This document shows, piece by piece, positions 32,692 to 42,655 of a stretch of DNA of 64,000 nt. The position numbers and the translations under genes are program-made. A model generated the notes under the pieces. It searched no databases. It was not told where the DNA came from and was given only the letters and a program-made list of their open reading frames with translations. Source of the DNA: Leishmania mexicana MHOM/GT/2001/U1103 (Eukaryota; Euglenozoa; Kinetoplastea; Trypanosomatida; Trypanosomatidae); NCBI RefSeq assembly GCF_000234665.1, contig NC_018305.1, positions 1 through 64,000 on the forward strand, given 5' to 3'. Numbering within the stretch: the stretch's first letter is position 1; each line of letters opens with the position of its first letter.

Positions 32692-33888
32692 TCAGCGACG
32701 AGACCCTGTCGAGCTGGAGCTGGTCAATACACTTGCAGACGCCGATGAAGCCCTCGAAGTTAGAGACAATGATCTCGACGCGGCGACTCGGGCCCGATTA
32801 CCGCGCCGCGGTGGTGCCTCTGCCGCTGATCGCGATGCACCGGGCTCGCTTCGACGGCTTCCCCCCGCCTCATTCTGCGCCTTCAGCTCCCTAGTGCGCA
32901 GCTGATACTGCTTGCGCAGCTCCTCCAACAGAGGATCATCGCTGGCACCCCGGCTCGCACAGGAGGACTTCCCACTGCACATGTGCCGGTTCGAGCTGGA
33001 GCTCACCAGCCCCGCTTCGTCGTCGTGTTGGTGGTGGTAGTGCTGCGCACGGCTTCCCTGATAACGACGACTGTATTCCTCACGTGGGGTGTGGACGGCA
33101 GCAGCAGCAGCACTAGACCCGGAAGGCTTTACGTGGGCACTCGCCACAGCTCCTGCAGACGAGGGAAATGAGATCACACTTGCTGGCACCGCGCGCTGTG
33201 TCGAGGTGGACGTACTCTGCGAGCGTGACACCACCACCTCCTTGTCGATGTCCGGAGCGCGTAGGTAAGCGGGGTTCGCGCCCATGGAGATCTTCTCTTC
33301 ATCCGACAGGAAATGAGCGGCGAAGCGGACCGACGTGTTGCGCAGCGCCTGCAGCGTGTCCTCCACCTCACTCAGTATGGTCTCCTGCCGCGCGATGTGC
33401 TGCACGGCGGCGGCAGGGATCGGGATGCCGTCTGGAATGATGTCACGTCGGCGGAGGCGCCACTCGTCTCGCACGTCAGCGAGGATGTCAGGGCGCAGCT
33501 GCATCGCTGTCCTCCACACCGGCCGCAGTTGCGTGCGCATGGTTGCGTGCAGCGACTCGACGTTGTTGTGGAACTCTGCGAAGCTGCGCACCGCCTCTTC
33601 CCGCACCCAGGCCGCATCCTCGAACGTCGCGATGCTGCTCTGCACCGCCTCCTCCGTCAGCAGCGGTGTCGCGGAGGCCCCGTTGATGCGCCCGGGCACC
33701 TGCCCCGTCCCGTCCGCGTAAGACGCATCTCCTACGCCGCCTTGCACACAGCGCAGAGGCGCACTAGAAGACTGCGTTAGTGCCATCACGATGACGTTGC
33801 GCAGTGACGGCGGCACATCTGCCCAGTCGCCGTCGCCGTGCGCCACTGCTCTCACCACACGAGAGACACCAGACTCCCGTGCAGGCAT
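32692..33888 (-). CDS. Hypothetical protein, likely paralogue of the neighbouring downstream gene
   Basis: 398 residues. A helical domain at about 90-212 contains REEAVRSFAEFHNNVESLHA, then ETILSEVEDTLQALRN, then AAHFLSDEEKISMGANPAYL; the last part matches the neighbour's AAYLTPEEKRYLGID region in spacing and character. The rest is disordered: Ser/Ala-rich linkers, a histidine-containing basic part (QHYHHQHDDEAG), then an R/Q-rich charged helix ELRKQYQLRTRELKAQNEAG and a Ser-rich C-terminus. Start at 33888; Met35 (MALTQSSSAP) is a shorter alternative. No known family. Conservation of the EEK-x3-G element in both copies marks it as the core of the domain. Confidence 0.85.
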   Translation of the reverse strand: MPARESGVSRVVRAVAHGDGDWADVPPSLRNVIVMALTQSSSAPLRCVQGGVGDASYADGTGQVPGRINGASATPLLTEEAVQSSIATFEDAAWVREEAVRSFAEFHNNVESLHATMRTQLRPVWRTAMQLRPDILADVRDEWRLRRRDIIPDGIPIPAAAVQHIARQETILSEVEDTLQALRNTSVRFAAHFLSDEEKISMGANPAYLRAPDIDKEVVVSRSQSTSTSTQRAVPASVISFPSSAGAVASAHVKPSGSSAAAAAVHTPREEYSRRYQGSRAQHYHHQHDDEAGLVSSSSNRHMCSGKSSCASRGASDDPLLEELRKQYQLRTRELKAQNEAGGSRRSEPGASRSAAEAPPRRGNRARVAASRSLSLTSRASSASASVLTSSSSTGSRR

Positions 33889-34555
33889 CCTTGGCCCAAC
33901 GGCTCTCTCGATGTGTAGGCACGTAGGTGGGGGGTGGGAGAGCCGAAGATACGTGTGCCTCTCGCTCGCTTTAACACTGTGCGTGTGCGCTTGTCTAAGA
34001 TGAGCCTATCCGTGCAGACACGCGCATGGACAGCAGAGCGGCGCAGGAGACGAGAAACAGGGAGCAGCAGCAGAGCATTGTAAAGCAGGAGGCGCTGACG
34101 CATGCGCCGTGACACACATGACGCAGATACACGCGATGCGAGGAGAACACGGACACGGACACTCACACGTGCAAGCGGGCCCCTCCGCGAACTCCGCCGA
34201 CAGTGTGCACCTCACCGCCCTCCAACGTCTCGCCGCCTCCCTCACAAACAGATGGCCTTCACGGCCTTGTGCGGCAAGGCGGGCGGGCATGTGGCGCTGC
34301 GCGTGTGTGGTGAGGCGGCACCCTGAGAACGAGAAGAGAGAAGCACCGGAGCCCTCGCCCGCGCCACAAGAAACGCAACAGTCACACGCAGCGGGCGGCG
34401 AGGTGCCGTCGGGGCGTGTGTCGCCTGTCGCGGCGGCTGCCGCACGCGCTACACACGCACCGGCCCGTGCGAGACATTTCGTTTTCCATCTCACGGCACA
34501 CTCTGCAGGCCTCAGCCCATGTGACCGTTCTTCTATAGAACATGAGAGAGGTGGG

Positions 34556-34887
34556 GGGAGGTGGAGGCCGCTCTGCCACCCGAGTGCGGCAGGCACACGC
34601 ACACACACACACAAACGCCATCGCCTGGTGCGATGGCAGCGCCATCCACGACATGGCCGCCGGCATCCGTCGCGCTACGTCGTAAGGGCCTAGCCCTCTA
34701 CGTCAGCATCCGAAGTGGCTCGGCGTTGGCAGGGATAGAGGGGGAGGGGGCTGCCTGGCCTCCGTACACACANNNNNNNNNNNNNNNNNNNNNNNNNNNN
34801 NNNNNNNNNNNNNNNNNNNNNNNNNNNNNNNNNNNNNNNNNNNNNNNNNNNNNNNNNNNNNNNNNNNNNNNNCCCCCCGCCATCACG
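34556..34887 (+). repeat. Dispersed repeat copy B (SIDER-like), interrupted by assembly gap
   Basis: Same sequence as copy A in opposite orientation, from the segment beginning GGAGGCCGCTCTGCC to the right flank CCCCCCGCCATCACG after the gap. Compared with copies A and C the sequenced left part differs at one base (CAGCATCCG for CAGCACCCG). It carries the same two perfect inverted repeats. It lies antisense to the polycistronic transcript, unlike copy A. Confidence 0.8.
34773..34872. other. Assembly gap (100 N)
   Basis: Exactly 100 N, the usual placeholder for a gap of unknown size. Both edges match copy A: the left edge corresponds to 24193 and the right edge to 24124, so if B is collinear with A about 68 bases are missing. 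The G/A-rich repeat is the probable cause of the assembly break. Confidence 0.95.
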
Positions 34888-35670
34888 AGGAGGTGGTATA
34901 TTCAGGTGATTGAACAACACTCAGGCGTGTATCCATCAGTCGCTCACCGCTGCCATCACATGGCAGCAACCACATCCGCAAGCGCCGCTGTCAGTCTCGA
35001 GAAAAAGGGATAAGGGGGGGCGGGGGAGAACGGTCACGACAGACAGGCACACGCAGCCGTATGATGCCGCCGCCCACGGCAGTGCGGAGAGAACGGAGTG
35101 GCACACAGACCCAGGCATACACCAGCGGCACCATGATGGCAACCGTGATGATGATCGTCAGCGAGCGCTGAGAAGAGGGGATGTAGACGGCACGGAGAGG
35201 CGGAGAGGCCCACGAAGAATTCGTGACGGAAGGCGAAGAGGCAGAGGAGAGCGCGGAAGCAGCACAGCAGACGCTGCGCCAGGAGCAAGGAGCGGAGCGT
35301 GGCACGAGCAAACTCCAGACATCTGTTCCTCGTCGCAAGCGGTAGAGACGAGGAAGAGGCGAACTCGCTCGTAACAGCAGCGGTGTGGGTGGTGGTGGGG
35401 GTGGTGTGAAGCATGCAAGGCTGAGAGGACGACAACGGCAGCAGTGTGCAGAGGTGTGTGTGTGTGTGTGAGGTGGAAAGGGCAGGCACGGAAGAGAAAG
35501 GAGAGGGACATCGGTGCTCCGCTAAACTTTTCTACGTTGCCGACAGATCCAGAGCACTGTCCACGTGAGTGGGGTGGTGTCTGCGGCCTCTGCCCTCCCC
35601 CTTCCCTTTCCGTGCCGACACGCCTCATGCGTCGACCGATGCGCTCCCGCTTCCGTGATGCTCATCGCTG

Positions 35671-35919
35671 TTACTGCCCTCTGTCGCACTCGAGGGTCAC
35701 AAAGACGTGCTGGCCATCATCCAGCACGTCGCACACGCGGGCCTCAAAGTCGCACTGCACGCCGCCCTCTTTGCGGATCGACACCGGAGGGCCGAAGCGC
35801 TTGCCAAAGGACGCATCGTAGTGTATCATGGCTGCGTTACCAAGCCACACCACCTGCTGCGTGCCATCGCCGCACTGCAGCGGTATGATCTTCTCTCGCA
35901 CGTGAACGGTGATCTTCAT
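35671..35919 (-). CDS. Small conserved-looking hypothetical protein (82 aa)
   Basis: 82 residues starting MKITVHVREKIIPLQCGDG. The pattern of short strands (KITVHVREKIIPL, QQVVWLGNAAMIHYD, GVQCDFEARVCDVL, QHVFVTLECD) suggests a small beta-grasp (ubiquitin-like) fold, but this is only a secondary-structure impression. No transmembrane segment, signal or metal site. The frame extends five codons upstream only to a GTG. The gene is short but its frame is clean and its amino-acid composition, lacking low complexity, differs from surrounding spacer frames. Function unknown. Confidence 0.7.
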   Translation of the reverse strand: MKITVHVREKIIPLQCGDGTQQVVWLGNAAMIHYDASFGKRFGPPVSIRKEGGVQCDFEARVCDVLDDGQHVFVTLECDRGQ

Positions 35920-36001
35920 TAGCGTGTCAAACACGGTGACGGTGGTCGGCAGGCGGATGCGACGCGCTGAGTCGAGCCGCGCGTGCCTCTAAAACTGTCG
36001 C

Positions 36002-36046
<45 letters not shown>

Positions 36047-36668
36047 CTGCGACGCGCTGTGGCGCCGCACGCCGCATTAGATGTGCAAAGAGCGCAGCCG
36101 AAAACCAAGCGAGGGAGAAGCAGATGAAGGGGAGGGGGTCGAAGAGCGATGCGCAGAGTCAGCGTGGCATTGCCGGCATTGGCATGCGTTGGTGCGCGTC
36201 GGAGTGGGCATGCCTGCACGCAAGCACGCCCGATCCTGCAGAAGGGGGAGGAGAGGCGATGGAGAGAAGAGAAGGCCTGTCGTGTGCGAGGGGCGGGGAG
36301 GTGACAAAGATCTAGCGAGCAGCCGATACCCTTCTCGTGCTTCTCGAGTGCCGCTCCGCCGGACTACATACCCGCAGACACGAGCACACAGGGGGAGAGC
36401 GGGAGAACGAGAGGGGAGGGGGAGGGGGAGGGGCAGGGGGAGCACAGGCAAGGAATGCACCTCGGCTCCGGCTTCTGCTATCTATGCTCTTGTTTTAGCT
36501 CGCTTGTGTGTTATACGAAGTTTCACGGCAGCACGGTGAAGCAACAGGCATTGTAAGGACTAGAGCCGTGGTGCAGGGGGTGGGGGTACACGTGCGTGCG
36601 TCGCACCGTACCAACCCAAAGAGTAGCATGGAGGAGGAGGGGAGGGAAGACGGGGGGACGACAGTGGG
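35920..36668. other. Spacer with long GT microsatellite
   Basis: Untranslated. A perfect GT array of about 41 bases spans 36003-36043, the longest dinucleotide repeat in the window, 84 bases upstream of the 35919 start. Purine-rich plus-strand block at about 36385-36445. No gene seen. Confidence 0.6.
36003..36043. repeat. GT microsatellite, about 20 units
   Basis: Uninterrupted (GT)n on the plus strand, CA on the transcribed strand, in the presumed leader of the 82-residue protein gene. Likely length-polymorphic. Confidence 0.95.
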
Positions 36669-37019
36669 CTACTGCCCGTTCCAGCTCCTAAGCTTGATGA
36701 GGGCGCGAGGGTCGAGATCGTTCTGCAGCGCGTTCGACGTCTGACCCGGTGTGGGAGTGCGCAGCATGTTCGTGAGCGACAGCGCATCCTGCGCTTCGCG
36801 CTGGCGTTTCGCTCGCTGCAGTAGCTCCTCCGGTATGTTGTCGCCGTACACCTTCCGGATGTGCATGTACATCTGCTCCTCTCGCTTCGGCTGTACGCGC
36901 AGCACCGTCATCTTGAGAAACTGGTACGCGAAGCCCATCGTCAGCATGGAGATCCAGAAGAACTGGATCTTGGTACGCGTGGGCATGCGCTCATAATGTG
37001 ATACGCCCGGCAGAGCCAT
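36669..37019 (-). CDS. Small single-pass membrane protein, unknown (possibly mitochondrial)
   Basis: 116 residues starting MALPGVSHYERMPTRTK. One membrane helix at about 18-38 (IQFFWISMLTMGFAYQFLKM) is followed by a charged, helical segment (QPKREEQMYMHIRKVYGDNI, then ELLQRAKRQREAQDAL) and a polar tail. Small proteins with a short N-terminus, one helix and a basic matrix- or cytosol-facing coil are common among trypanosomatid mitochondrial complex subunits, but nothing here proves it. The longer frame begins only at a TTG. Not recognised. Confidence 0.8.
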   Translation of the reverse strand: MALPGVSHYERMPTRTKIQFFWISMLTMGFAYQFLKMTVLRVQPKREEQMYMHIRKVYGDNIPEELLQRAKRQREAQDALSLTNMLRTPTPGQTSNALQNDLDPRALIKLRSWNGQ

Positions 37020-37853
37020 GATGGTCGTCTGCGCCCGCGCCTCAACCGCGTGTGACGCAACAGACCGAGTCGACAAGACGACGTGCAGAAATTACGAGGG
37101 AGTGCGCGGGGACGAATGGAGGGGGTGTGCCCATCACGTGTGCACACGTATACAACTGCACAACGGTACACCCACGGAGGGTTGTCATCAGGGCACATCC
37201 CCGAAACCGAGCGGACATGACGGACAAAGAGAGGCGGAGGAGGAGGAGGAGGTGGTGGTGGTGGTGTACAGTGAACACACAGAGCGGCGTGACAAGGGAC
37301 CGCCAGACAGGGGAAGCGTAAGAGGCCGGTTGGCCGGATGCGTGCCACGGATAAGACAGAGAGGGGGAGAGACGGGGCATCACCCGCACGACAAGCCCGC
37401 GAACAAATGGAACGGGGCGTCCCCGTCCAACGCTTTTCCCGCATCGCGCACGCGGCCGCATCGAATCCGGTCGTCTTCCATGCCCGACTCCACGCGGGGG
37501 GCAGCTCTGGACGCCACGTGGATGTGTGCCTGCCTGCATCGGCAGTGGTGCTCACGCTTCAATTCTTTGGTTCATGGCGTGCGCACAAGACGGTGAGAGA
37601 CAGGTTGGACGCCGGTGTGTGTCGGGAGCGCACGTCCGCGGGGAGAGAGAGACAGGGAGAAGAGCGCGCGGGTAACGTGTGGGGTCACGAACGCGCGGCG
37701 GCTGCGCTCTCTGGCGACCCGAGCCACCGCAACGCGAGATGCCCTATCCCACTACCCTCACAGGCGCTGTCCATTCGCTCTGTCCTCCCCTCCTCCTGCG
37801 TCGCAGCGGAGCTGGACAAGAGGGCAGAGCGGTACAGAACGACGCTGCGCATC
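37020..37853. other. Spacer upstream of small membrane protein gene
   Basis: Untranslated. A GAGGAGG/GTGGTG triplet-rich stretch at about 37228-37266 provides a pyrimidine-rich tract in the transcript. No gene seen. Confidence 0.5.
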
Positions 37854-38096
37854 TCACGCGGTGGTCCCGTCCTCACCTCTGGACGACTCGTCGAAGCCGA
37901 TGTAGATGATGTTCTCGCCGCGCAGAAAAACGAGGGCCTCAGCCGGTTGCCTTGGGGCGGCGCGGCTCCGCGTGCACTGCGACAGGACCACATCGAAGGT
38001 GCCGTCCAGAGCCTCAAGCTGGCCTCGGTACTCCTCACCGTGGGCCAAGTGGCAGCACACGGGTTGGTGCAGAAGCGACTCCAGGCTGACGGACAT
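37854..38096 (-). CDS. LSM6: U6 snRNA-associated Sm-like protein LSm6
   Basis: 80 residues, a single Sm domain. Sm1 motif: EEYRGQLEALDGTFDVVLSQC. Sm2 motif: LVFLRGENIIYIG. The Y-R-G-x-L-x-x-L-D-G core and the RG(E/N)N-(I/V)-(I/L)-YI ending are typical of LSm6. The LSm2-8 ring binds the 3' end of U6 snRNA in the nucleus; trypanosomatids use this ring for trans-splicing. The gene is spaced about 0.8 kb from each neighbour. The frame is open far upstream through low-complexity leader sequence; family length fixes the ATG at 38096. Confidence 0.9.
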   Translation of the reverse strand: MSVSLESLLHQPVCCHLAHGEEYRGQLEALDGTFDVVLSQCTRSRAAPRQPAEALVFLRGENIIYIGFDESSRGEDGTTA

Positions 38097-39930
38097 GCGT
38101 ACCCGCGGCGAGAGAGGGAGAGGGGGAGAGGGGAAGGAGGAGGGCGTGTAGGGCTGACTCTCAGCACTCCTTTTACCTGTGTGTGTGTGTGGGTGTGTGT
38201 GTGCGTGAGATGCCGACAGGGAGGAAGACAGAGACAGACAGAATAGGGTAGAGGTCGGTGGGGTATCGCTCACGCTCCAGCAAAGAGTAGTCGAGAGCCC
38301 GAGCGAGTCGCCTTCAACCCTGCACACGCGCCTTTGCATGGCCGTCTTTTGGGACGCGCGTGCGCACACGTGCCTTCTGGTCGCGCCGATCCATTTCGAT
38401 GAACTGCCCTGCTTTCGCATGTAATGAAGAGCACATTGCATCCATGGAGGCCGGCGGTGTGCCTGTGCGCATGTGTGGGCAGGGGATGCACAGCCGCAGC
38501 TTGGGGGGGGGGGGCGCGTGTCCACCCCCTCATCCCACCCCTCCTCGTCCGTCGGCGGGAGTGGGGCGGGAGAGAACGACGAGCACACCCGTATTCGCTT
38601 TTCTACAACGCGTGTGTGTATCCTACCGCGAGCAAGGCAACACACGTAGATGCACGCGCAGCCACAGCTCACCGGGCCCCTCTGTTGCACGGCGGCTCAA
38701 TCGGGGTCCTCTGGGACAAGCCGCCCCGCCCCGCCCCCGCCAGCCGAGTGAGAGCGATACGTCTAACGGGCTCTCCTCCTTCCTCGTCCCTTCCTCGCAA
38801 GCGTGCTGCGCGACCGACGCCAGACAGACCTTGGCGGGTGGGGAGGGGGGGGCACCATGCCTTCACCCACGCCCGCCGCGTCCAGCGTCCTGGTGGAGGG
38901 TTGGAGGCGATGGCGTCTGTCGTGCAGGTAGCAGGGGTTCGTCTAGGCGCATGCGGGATGTGCATGAGGACGAGGTCGGCCAGCCGCAAGGTCAGGGTCC
39001 TCTGAAACCCTGCAGACTCTGCCGGTATGTCATGGTTCGCCCTGCGTCACCTCAAGCTGCGGCATCTTCGGATGTGGTGTGTGGTGGCGCCCCAGATGGG
39101 GACCTGGAGGGCTCGATGGCGCCCCTCCGGTGGTGCTCTCGTCATGCTTTCGGCACCTGTGCCGCATCTGCCCGCCCGGCCGGATGTAGGAGGTGCCGCA
39201 CATGCCGCACACACACGCACGTTAGGGATAATTTGTATGCATCGCTGCGCGCCGTTCGTGACTATCGCTCGTGCCGTGCGGACCTTTGGATGCTCTGTGT
39301 GGATGCGGTACGCCATGCCAGCGGTGCTTGACAGCGTGTGCGCACAGCACTCACATTTTCTGCATCCTGGCGCCTGCCCCAGGACGACCTTGTTGTCTGG
39401 GGAGGTGGGTTCGCTGTCTTCCGCGTCTATTTCCGCCCATGCCAGCCAAGGGCCGGGGCGGGGCGAGGCGCGTGCAGAGTCCGTCAACGATGAACACGCG
39501 CACGCGCGTTGAAGCGGACACGCATCGCGAGAGAGCGAGGAAGAAAAGTCTAGACATCTATTTATATAGATATCCAGATGGACAGATGGCTGCACAGGAA
39601 CAAGAAGGCGGGTGTTCGATGCGGCCAGCGACTACGAGCTGGAAACAATGCGCACACGCCAGTACACGTTCCACCATCACCGTCACCATGCATCTCACCG
39701 ATGCGCACCTACTGCACGTTGGCGCTGAGATGCCGCACATCCCTCCTCCTCCCTCACTTGAGGGGGAGGGGGGGGGTCTGTGTCCGAGAGCGAGCGAAGA
39801 AAGCTACAAGAGCTTGTCCAGTCGAGGAAGGTGAACCTCCGCAAGAACTGAGTCGGAACTCGATCGGCGGCAGAAGCGAACGCCCTCATCACACATCCGT
39901 CCCCTGCACAGCGGCACGCGTTGCCAGAGC
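38097..39930. other. Long spacer with retroposon-like zinc-finger remnant
   Basis: About 1.8 kb. Contains GT microsatellite near 38181-38202, a G run at 38503-38512, and a degenerate minus-strand coding segment around 38.9-39.45 kb with zinc-finger motifs (separate entry). The remaining frames are not convincing. Confidence 0.55.
39144..39364 (-). pseudogene. Degenerate C2H2 zinc-finger array, probable ingi/L1Tc-type retroposon remnant
   Basis: Two zinc-finger-like units lie in different minus-strand frames. The first (39290-39364) reads CRKCECCAHTLSSTAG then MAYRIHTEHP. The second (39144-39209) reads CGMCGTSYIRPGG then QMRHRCRKHD, a perfect C-x2-C-x12-H-x4-H. The frame changes inside a short GTGTGTGT run, consistent with a two-base slippage. 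Tandem C2H2 fingers of this style close the ORF of ingi/L1Tc retroposons, and truncated, mutated copies (DIREs) are known in Leishmania. No reverse-transcriptase motif is left nearby. A decayed ordinary zinc-finger gene is the alternative. Confidence 0.45.
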
Positions 39931-41277
39931 TCACAGGAGCGTCTCGGTAACAGCCATGCTCCGCCCCCGCACGAACCTGCCCTTCTGTGCCTGCTGCGCA
40001 GCGGCCACGCGCTTCGTCGGCACAGGCGAGTAGAGAGACAATGTTGACGACGACACAGAAGACGAGGCATCTGGTGCGCTAACGCAAGGAGCCGAGTGAA
40101 GACCGCGAGAAACTCCTGCAGAGGCGGATCGCGATCCAAGCACCGAGAGCTGCTGCTGCAGCGGTGGGGAGGAGAGGGCAATGGAGGAAGAGGCGCGCAT
40201 GGGCAGGATGCACATGCTCAACGGGTCGCCCTCCGCTGCCTCCGCGCTGAAGGTCATGTCCGCGGCCGTGTACAAGTTCGATACGTCAGGCAAGCTGTCC
40301 TCACGCTTCAGTAGGTGAATGGCTGTGATGCCCGGCCTCGCGTCGTCGCACGCCGACGGCAGTGGTGGTGGTGGTGGTGGTGGCGGTGGCGTCCTGAGAA
40401 ACCCGACGCGGCGCACTAGAGCAGCCCCCTCCGCCCACCACCCACGTGCCAGCGCTTCCCGCATGACACGCTCCACCGCAATGATCCAGCAGATGCACTG
40501 CATCGTCCACTCCGACTCGCACTCCTGCTGCATTCGAATGTGCACTGCGATGAAGTGCTCCTTGGCGAGGTTGAGCGTAAACCGCTGATGCTGATGCATG
40601 TACATGACCGTCAGCGACGCGCGCACCTCGGCCTCGCGGATGATCAACTGACGCAGTCGGCTGCAGTCCGTCCCGCTGCGGCCCCGACGCTCCGACCGGC
40701 GGCCAGTGCGGTCGAACGAGGGCGACTCCCACTCGCTCGTCAAGTCCAGCTCCGAGTACGTGTGCATATCACCTGCTAAGCTCTGCGTTGGTTGGCTCAC
40801 CTCCACCAGCGAGCTCTGCCCCTCACCATCAAGACGGGCACCAATGCCGTCCCCAGCGTTGTCGCCCACGTCGCCGTTCACGAAGAGTGAGGAGGACGAG
40901 GAAGCGGAGATGTAGAACAGGTCGGGCAGGAGCAGGCCAGGGCTTCTGCCGTTGGCGCCGTAATGTGGCGTGGCTTTGAAGGACAGGTCCCGGTCGTGCG
41001 CGGGGGCGGCCTGGGTGGTGGCATCCACGGTGGTGCCGCGGAGAGAAGCGCTGTCGGTGTCACCTCGGTCCTTCAGCGATAGCATCTTGGCCAGAAACGA
41101 CGACGCGAACTCGAGCCCACCACTCCGCTTACGCGCCGCTTTTTCGTTCGTGGTCGTGATTCCTGTGGAGCCCGGCCAACTTCCGCGACGTGGCAGTGGT
41201 GGAGATGATATGGAAGAGACCGTGCCATTGTGCGAGGCCGTGCCTGCCACTGAGGCGGCCCCGCAGCAGCCCCCCAT
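39931..41277 (-). CDS. Hypothetical protein with N-terminal acylation motif
   Basis: 448 residues. It starts MGGCCGAAS: Gly2 with nearby cysteines is the pattern for N-myristoylation plus palmitoylation, used by trypanosomatids to target proteins to the plasma or flagellar membrane. A helical region at about 215-290 (RLRQLIIREAEVRASLTVMY, then AKEHFIAVHIRMQQECESEW, then IIAVERVMREALARGWWAEG) is the only compact part. A nine-proline run follows near 300. The remainder is Ser/Ala/Thr-rich and disordered. No enzymatic motif. I infer a membrane-tethered adaptor. Start is certain only if the acylation motif is real; the next Met is far downstream. Confidence 0.8.
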   Translation of the reverse strand: MGGCCGAASVAGTASHNGTVSSISSPPLPRRGSWPGSTGITTTNEKAARKRSGGLEFASSFLAKMLSLKDRGDTDSASLRGTTVDATTQAAPAHDRDLSFKATPHYGANGRSPGLLLPDLFYISASSSSSLFVNGDVGDNAGDGIGARLDGEGQSSLVEVSQPTQSLAGDMHTYSELDLTSEWESPSFDRTGRRSERRGRSGTDCSRLRQLIIREAEVRASLTVMYMHQHQRFTLNLAKEHFIAVHIRMQQECESEWTMQCICWIIAVERVMREALARGWWAEGAALVRRVGFLRTPPPPPPPPPLPSACDDARPGITAIHLLKREDSLPDVSNLYTAADMTFSAEAAEGDPLSMCILPMRASSSIALSSPPLQQQLSVLGSRSASAGVSRGLHSAPCVSAPDASSSVSSSTLSLYSPVPTKRVAAAQQAQKGRFVRGRSMAVTETLL

Positions 41278-42655
41278 TCACCCGCGCAGGAAGCGTGCAA
41301 AGGGTTTCGTGTATCGGTGCCTGTGAGCCGGTAGGTGTCTAAGGGAGCTCAGGCACGTACAGTAAAAAGATATGATGCCTTCGAAGGAATGTCCACAACG
41401 ATCGTGGCACCGAGGGCACACACAGACACAGACACAACGCGTCTTGCGGCAACGTTGAGGAGCAGGGGGGTGGCGGGTCGACTGGACAGGCGTAGCCTCC
41501 TCCCTCCCTCCCAGCTCTACCTCCTCTTTCGTCGCTCCTAGGCACGCCCCCGTGAGCGTCTGTATGCGCGCGTGCAGGCGTGGGGCTTCGAGTGTGTGGG
41601 TGTGTGTGTGGGTGGGTGGGTGTATGTGCTCGCAAGAGCGACAGATAACGGGAGATGAGTGGCGGCGCGCGCGCGCACGTGTGTTGGGGGAATGTATGTC
41701 TGTATATCTATATATAGATGTATCTATCTCTCTGCGCGTGTATGGGGGAGAGGGAGGAGAGGTGTCCCGTCTGCGAGCCTGCGATGTCCGCACCGCATGC
41801 ACGGGGGGCACGTGCGGCCCTCTCTCTCTTCCTACCTCGGTCTCGCACACGCAAGCACGCACACGACAAGGCACAGCGAGATCGGTGGAGGGTGTACTGG
41901 TGACCCCTCGCTGCCTCTCCCAAGCCGAAAACCGCAGAGAAAATAGCGCGCAGGCCCGTTGCGAAACCGTTCCTCCAGCCTTCGAGCAACGCACCCATAC
42001 GGCAGCTGAGAAAGACGAGCGGAGGCTGTTCGAGGACGTCGCTGACGCGTGGCAGGGACGTGCGCAGATACACGGCAGACGGAGTAGTAGGGCTGAGAGC
42101 AGAGGGAGGAGAGGTAAGTTGAGCTATGAGCGGGCCAGAAGGCGCGCAGCGAGCAAGGAGAAACCTGGAAGGGCCGGCGCGCGCGCCAGTGTCGGTGCGG
42201 AGGTGGAGCATCGCCCCACGCCTGTCTCAAGCGGAGGCGTCCCGTCGCGAGGATTGGGGAACGGACGGAGAGGGGGGGCAGAGGGCCGTGTCCGTGAGAG
42301 ACACGGAGGTGGCGGTGGTGACGAGCGTGGCGGCGCCGCTCACCTTTTCGGCGGCTCCGTCTCTGCCTGCAAGTGCTGTCGACAGGAGAGAGAGTGAGCG
42401 CACACCACCGGCAGGCCAGCACGGGGGGTGGGAAGAGGGAAGGGAAGGGGGGCAACTAGTTGGTTAGCCGATGCGTAAGCGCGAGCGCGTGGTTAATAGA
42501 CACACACCAAGATGAGGTCCGCAATCGCGGGAGATGCGCGATGGCGGAGAGGTGAGGACAAAACACTCAAGAAATACAAGGCCGCCGAAGAGAAAGACGA
42601 GTAAGCAGCGGCAGCGATGTCGGCACTACCGCATGGACACCACCACCACCCGCCC
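41278..42655. other. Spacer downstream of ClC gene
   Basis: Untranslated. GT and CGCG runs near 41595-41625 and 41665-41680, TATATAGATG-type repeat at about 41700-41730. Presumably the ClC 3' region and the leader of the 41277 gene. No gene seen. Confidence 0.5.

Larger units (their letters stand above)
33889..35670. other. Spacer containing repeat copy B and the assembly gap
   Basis: About 1.8 kb. Holds dispersed repeat copy B (34556-34887) and the N run (34773-34872). This should be the 3' untranslated region of the small gene at 35671 plus the leader of the 33888 gene. GT run at 35453-35471. No gene seen. Confidence 0.6.

Noticed and set aside
38097..38690. Extension of LSm6 to 278 residues
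   Set aside because: LSm6 proteins are about 80 residues and start at the Sm domain; the upstream frame is spacer.
38360..39331. 323-codon plus-strand frame
   Set aside because: Opposite to the zinc-finger remnant and rich in Arg/Pro/Cys; its length reflects low stop density in GC-rich DNA.
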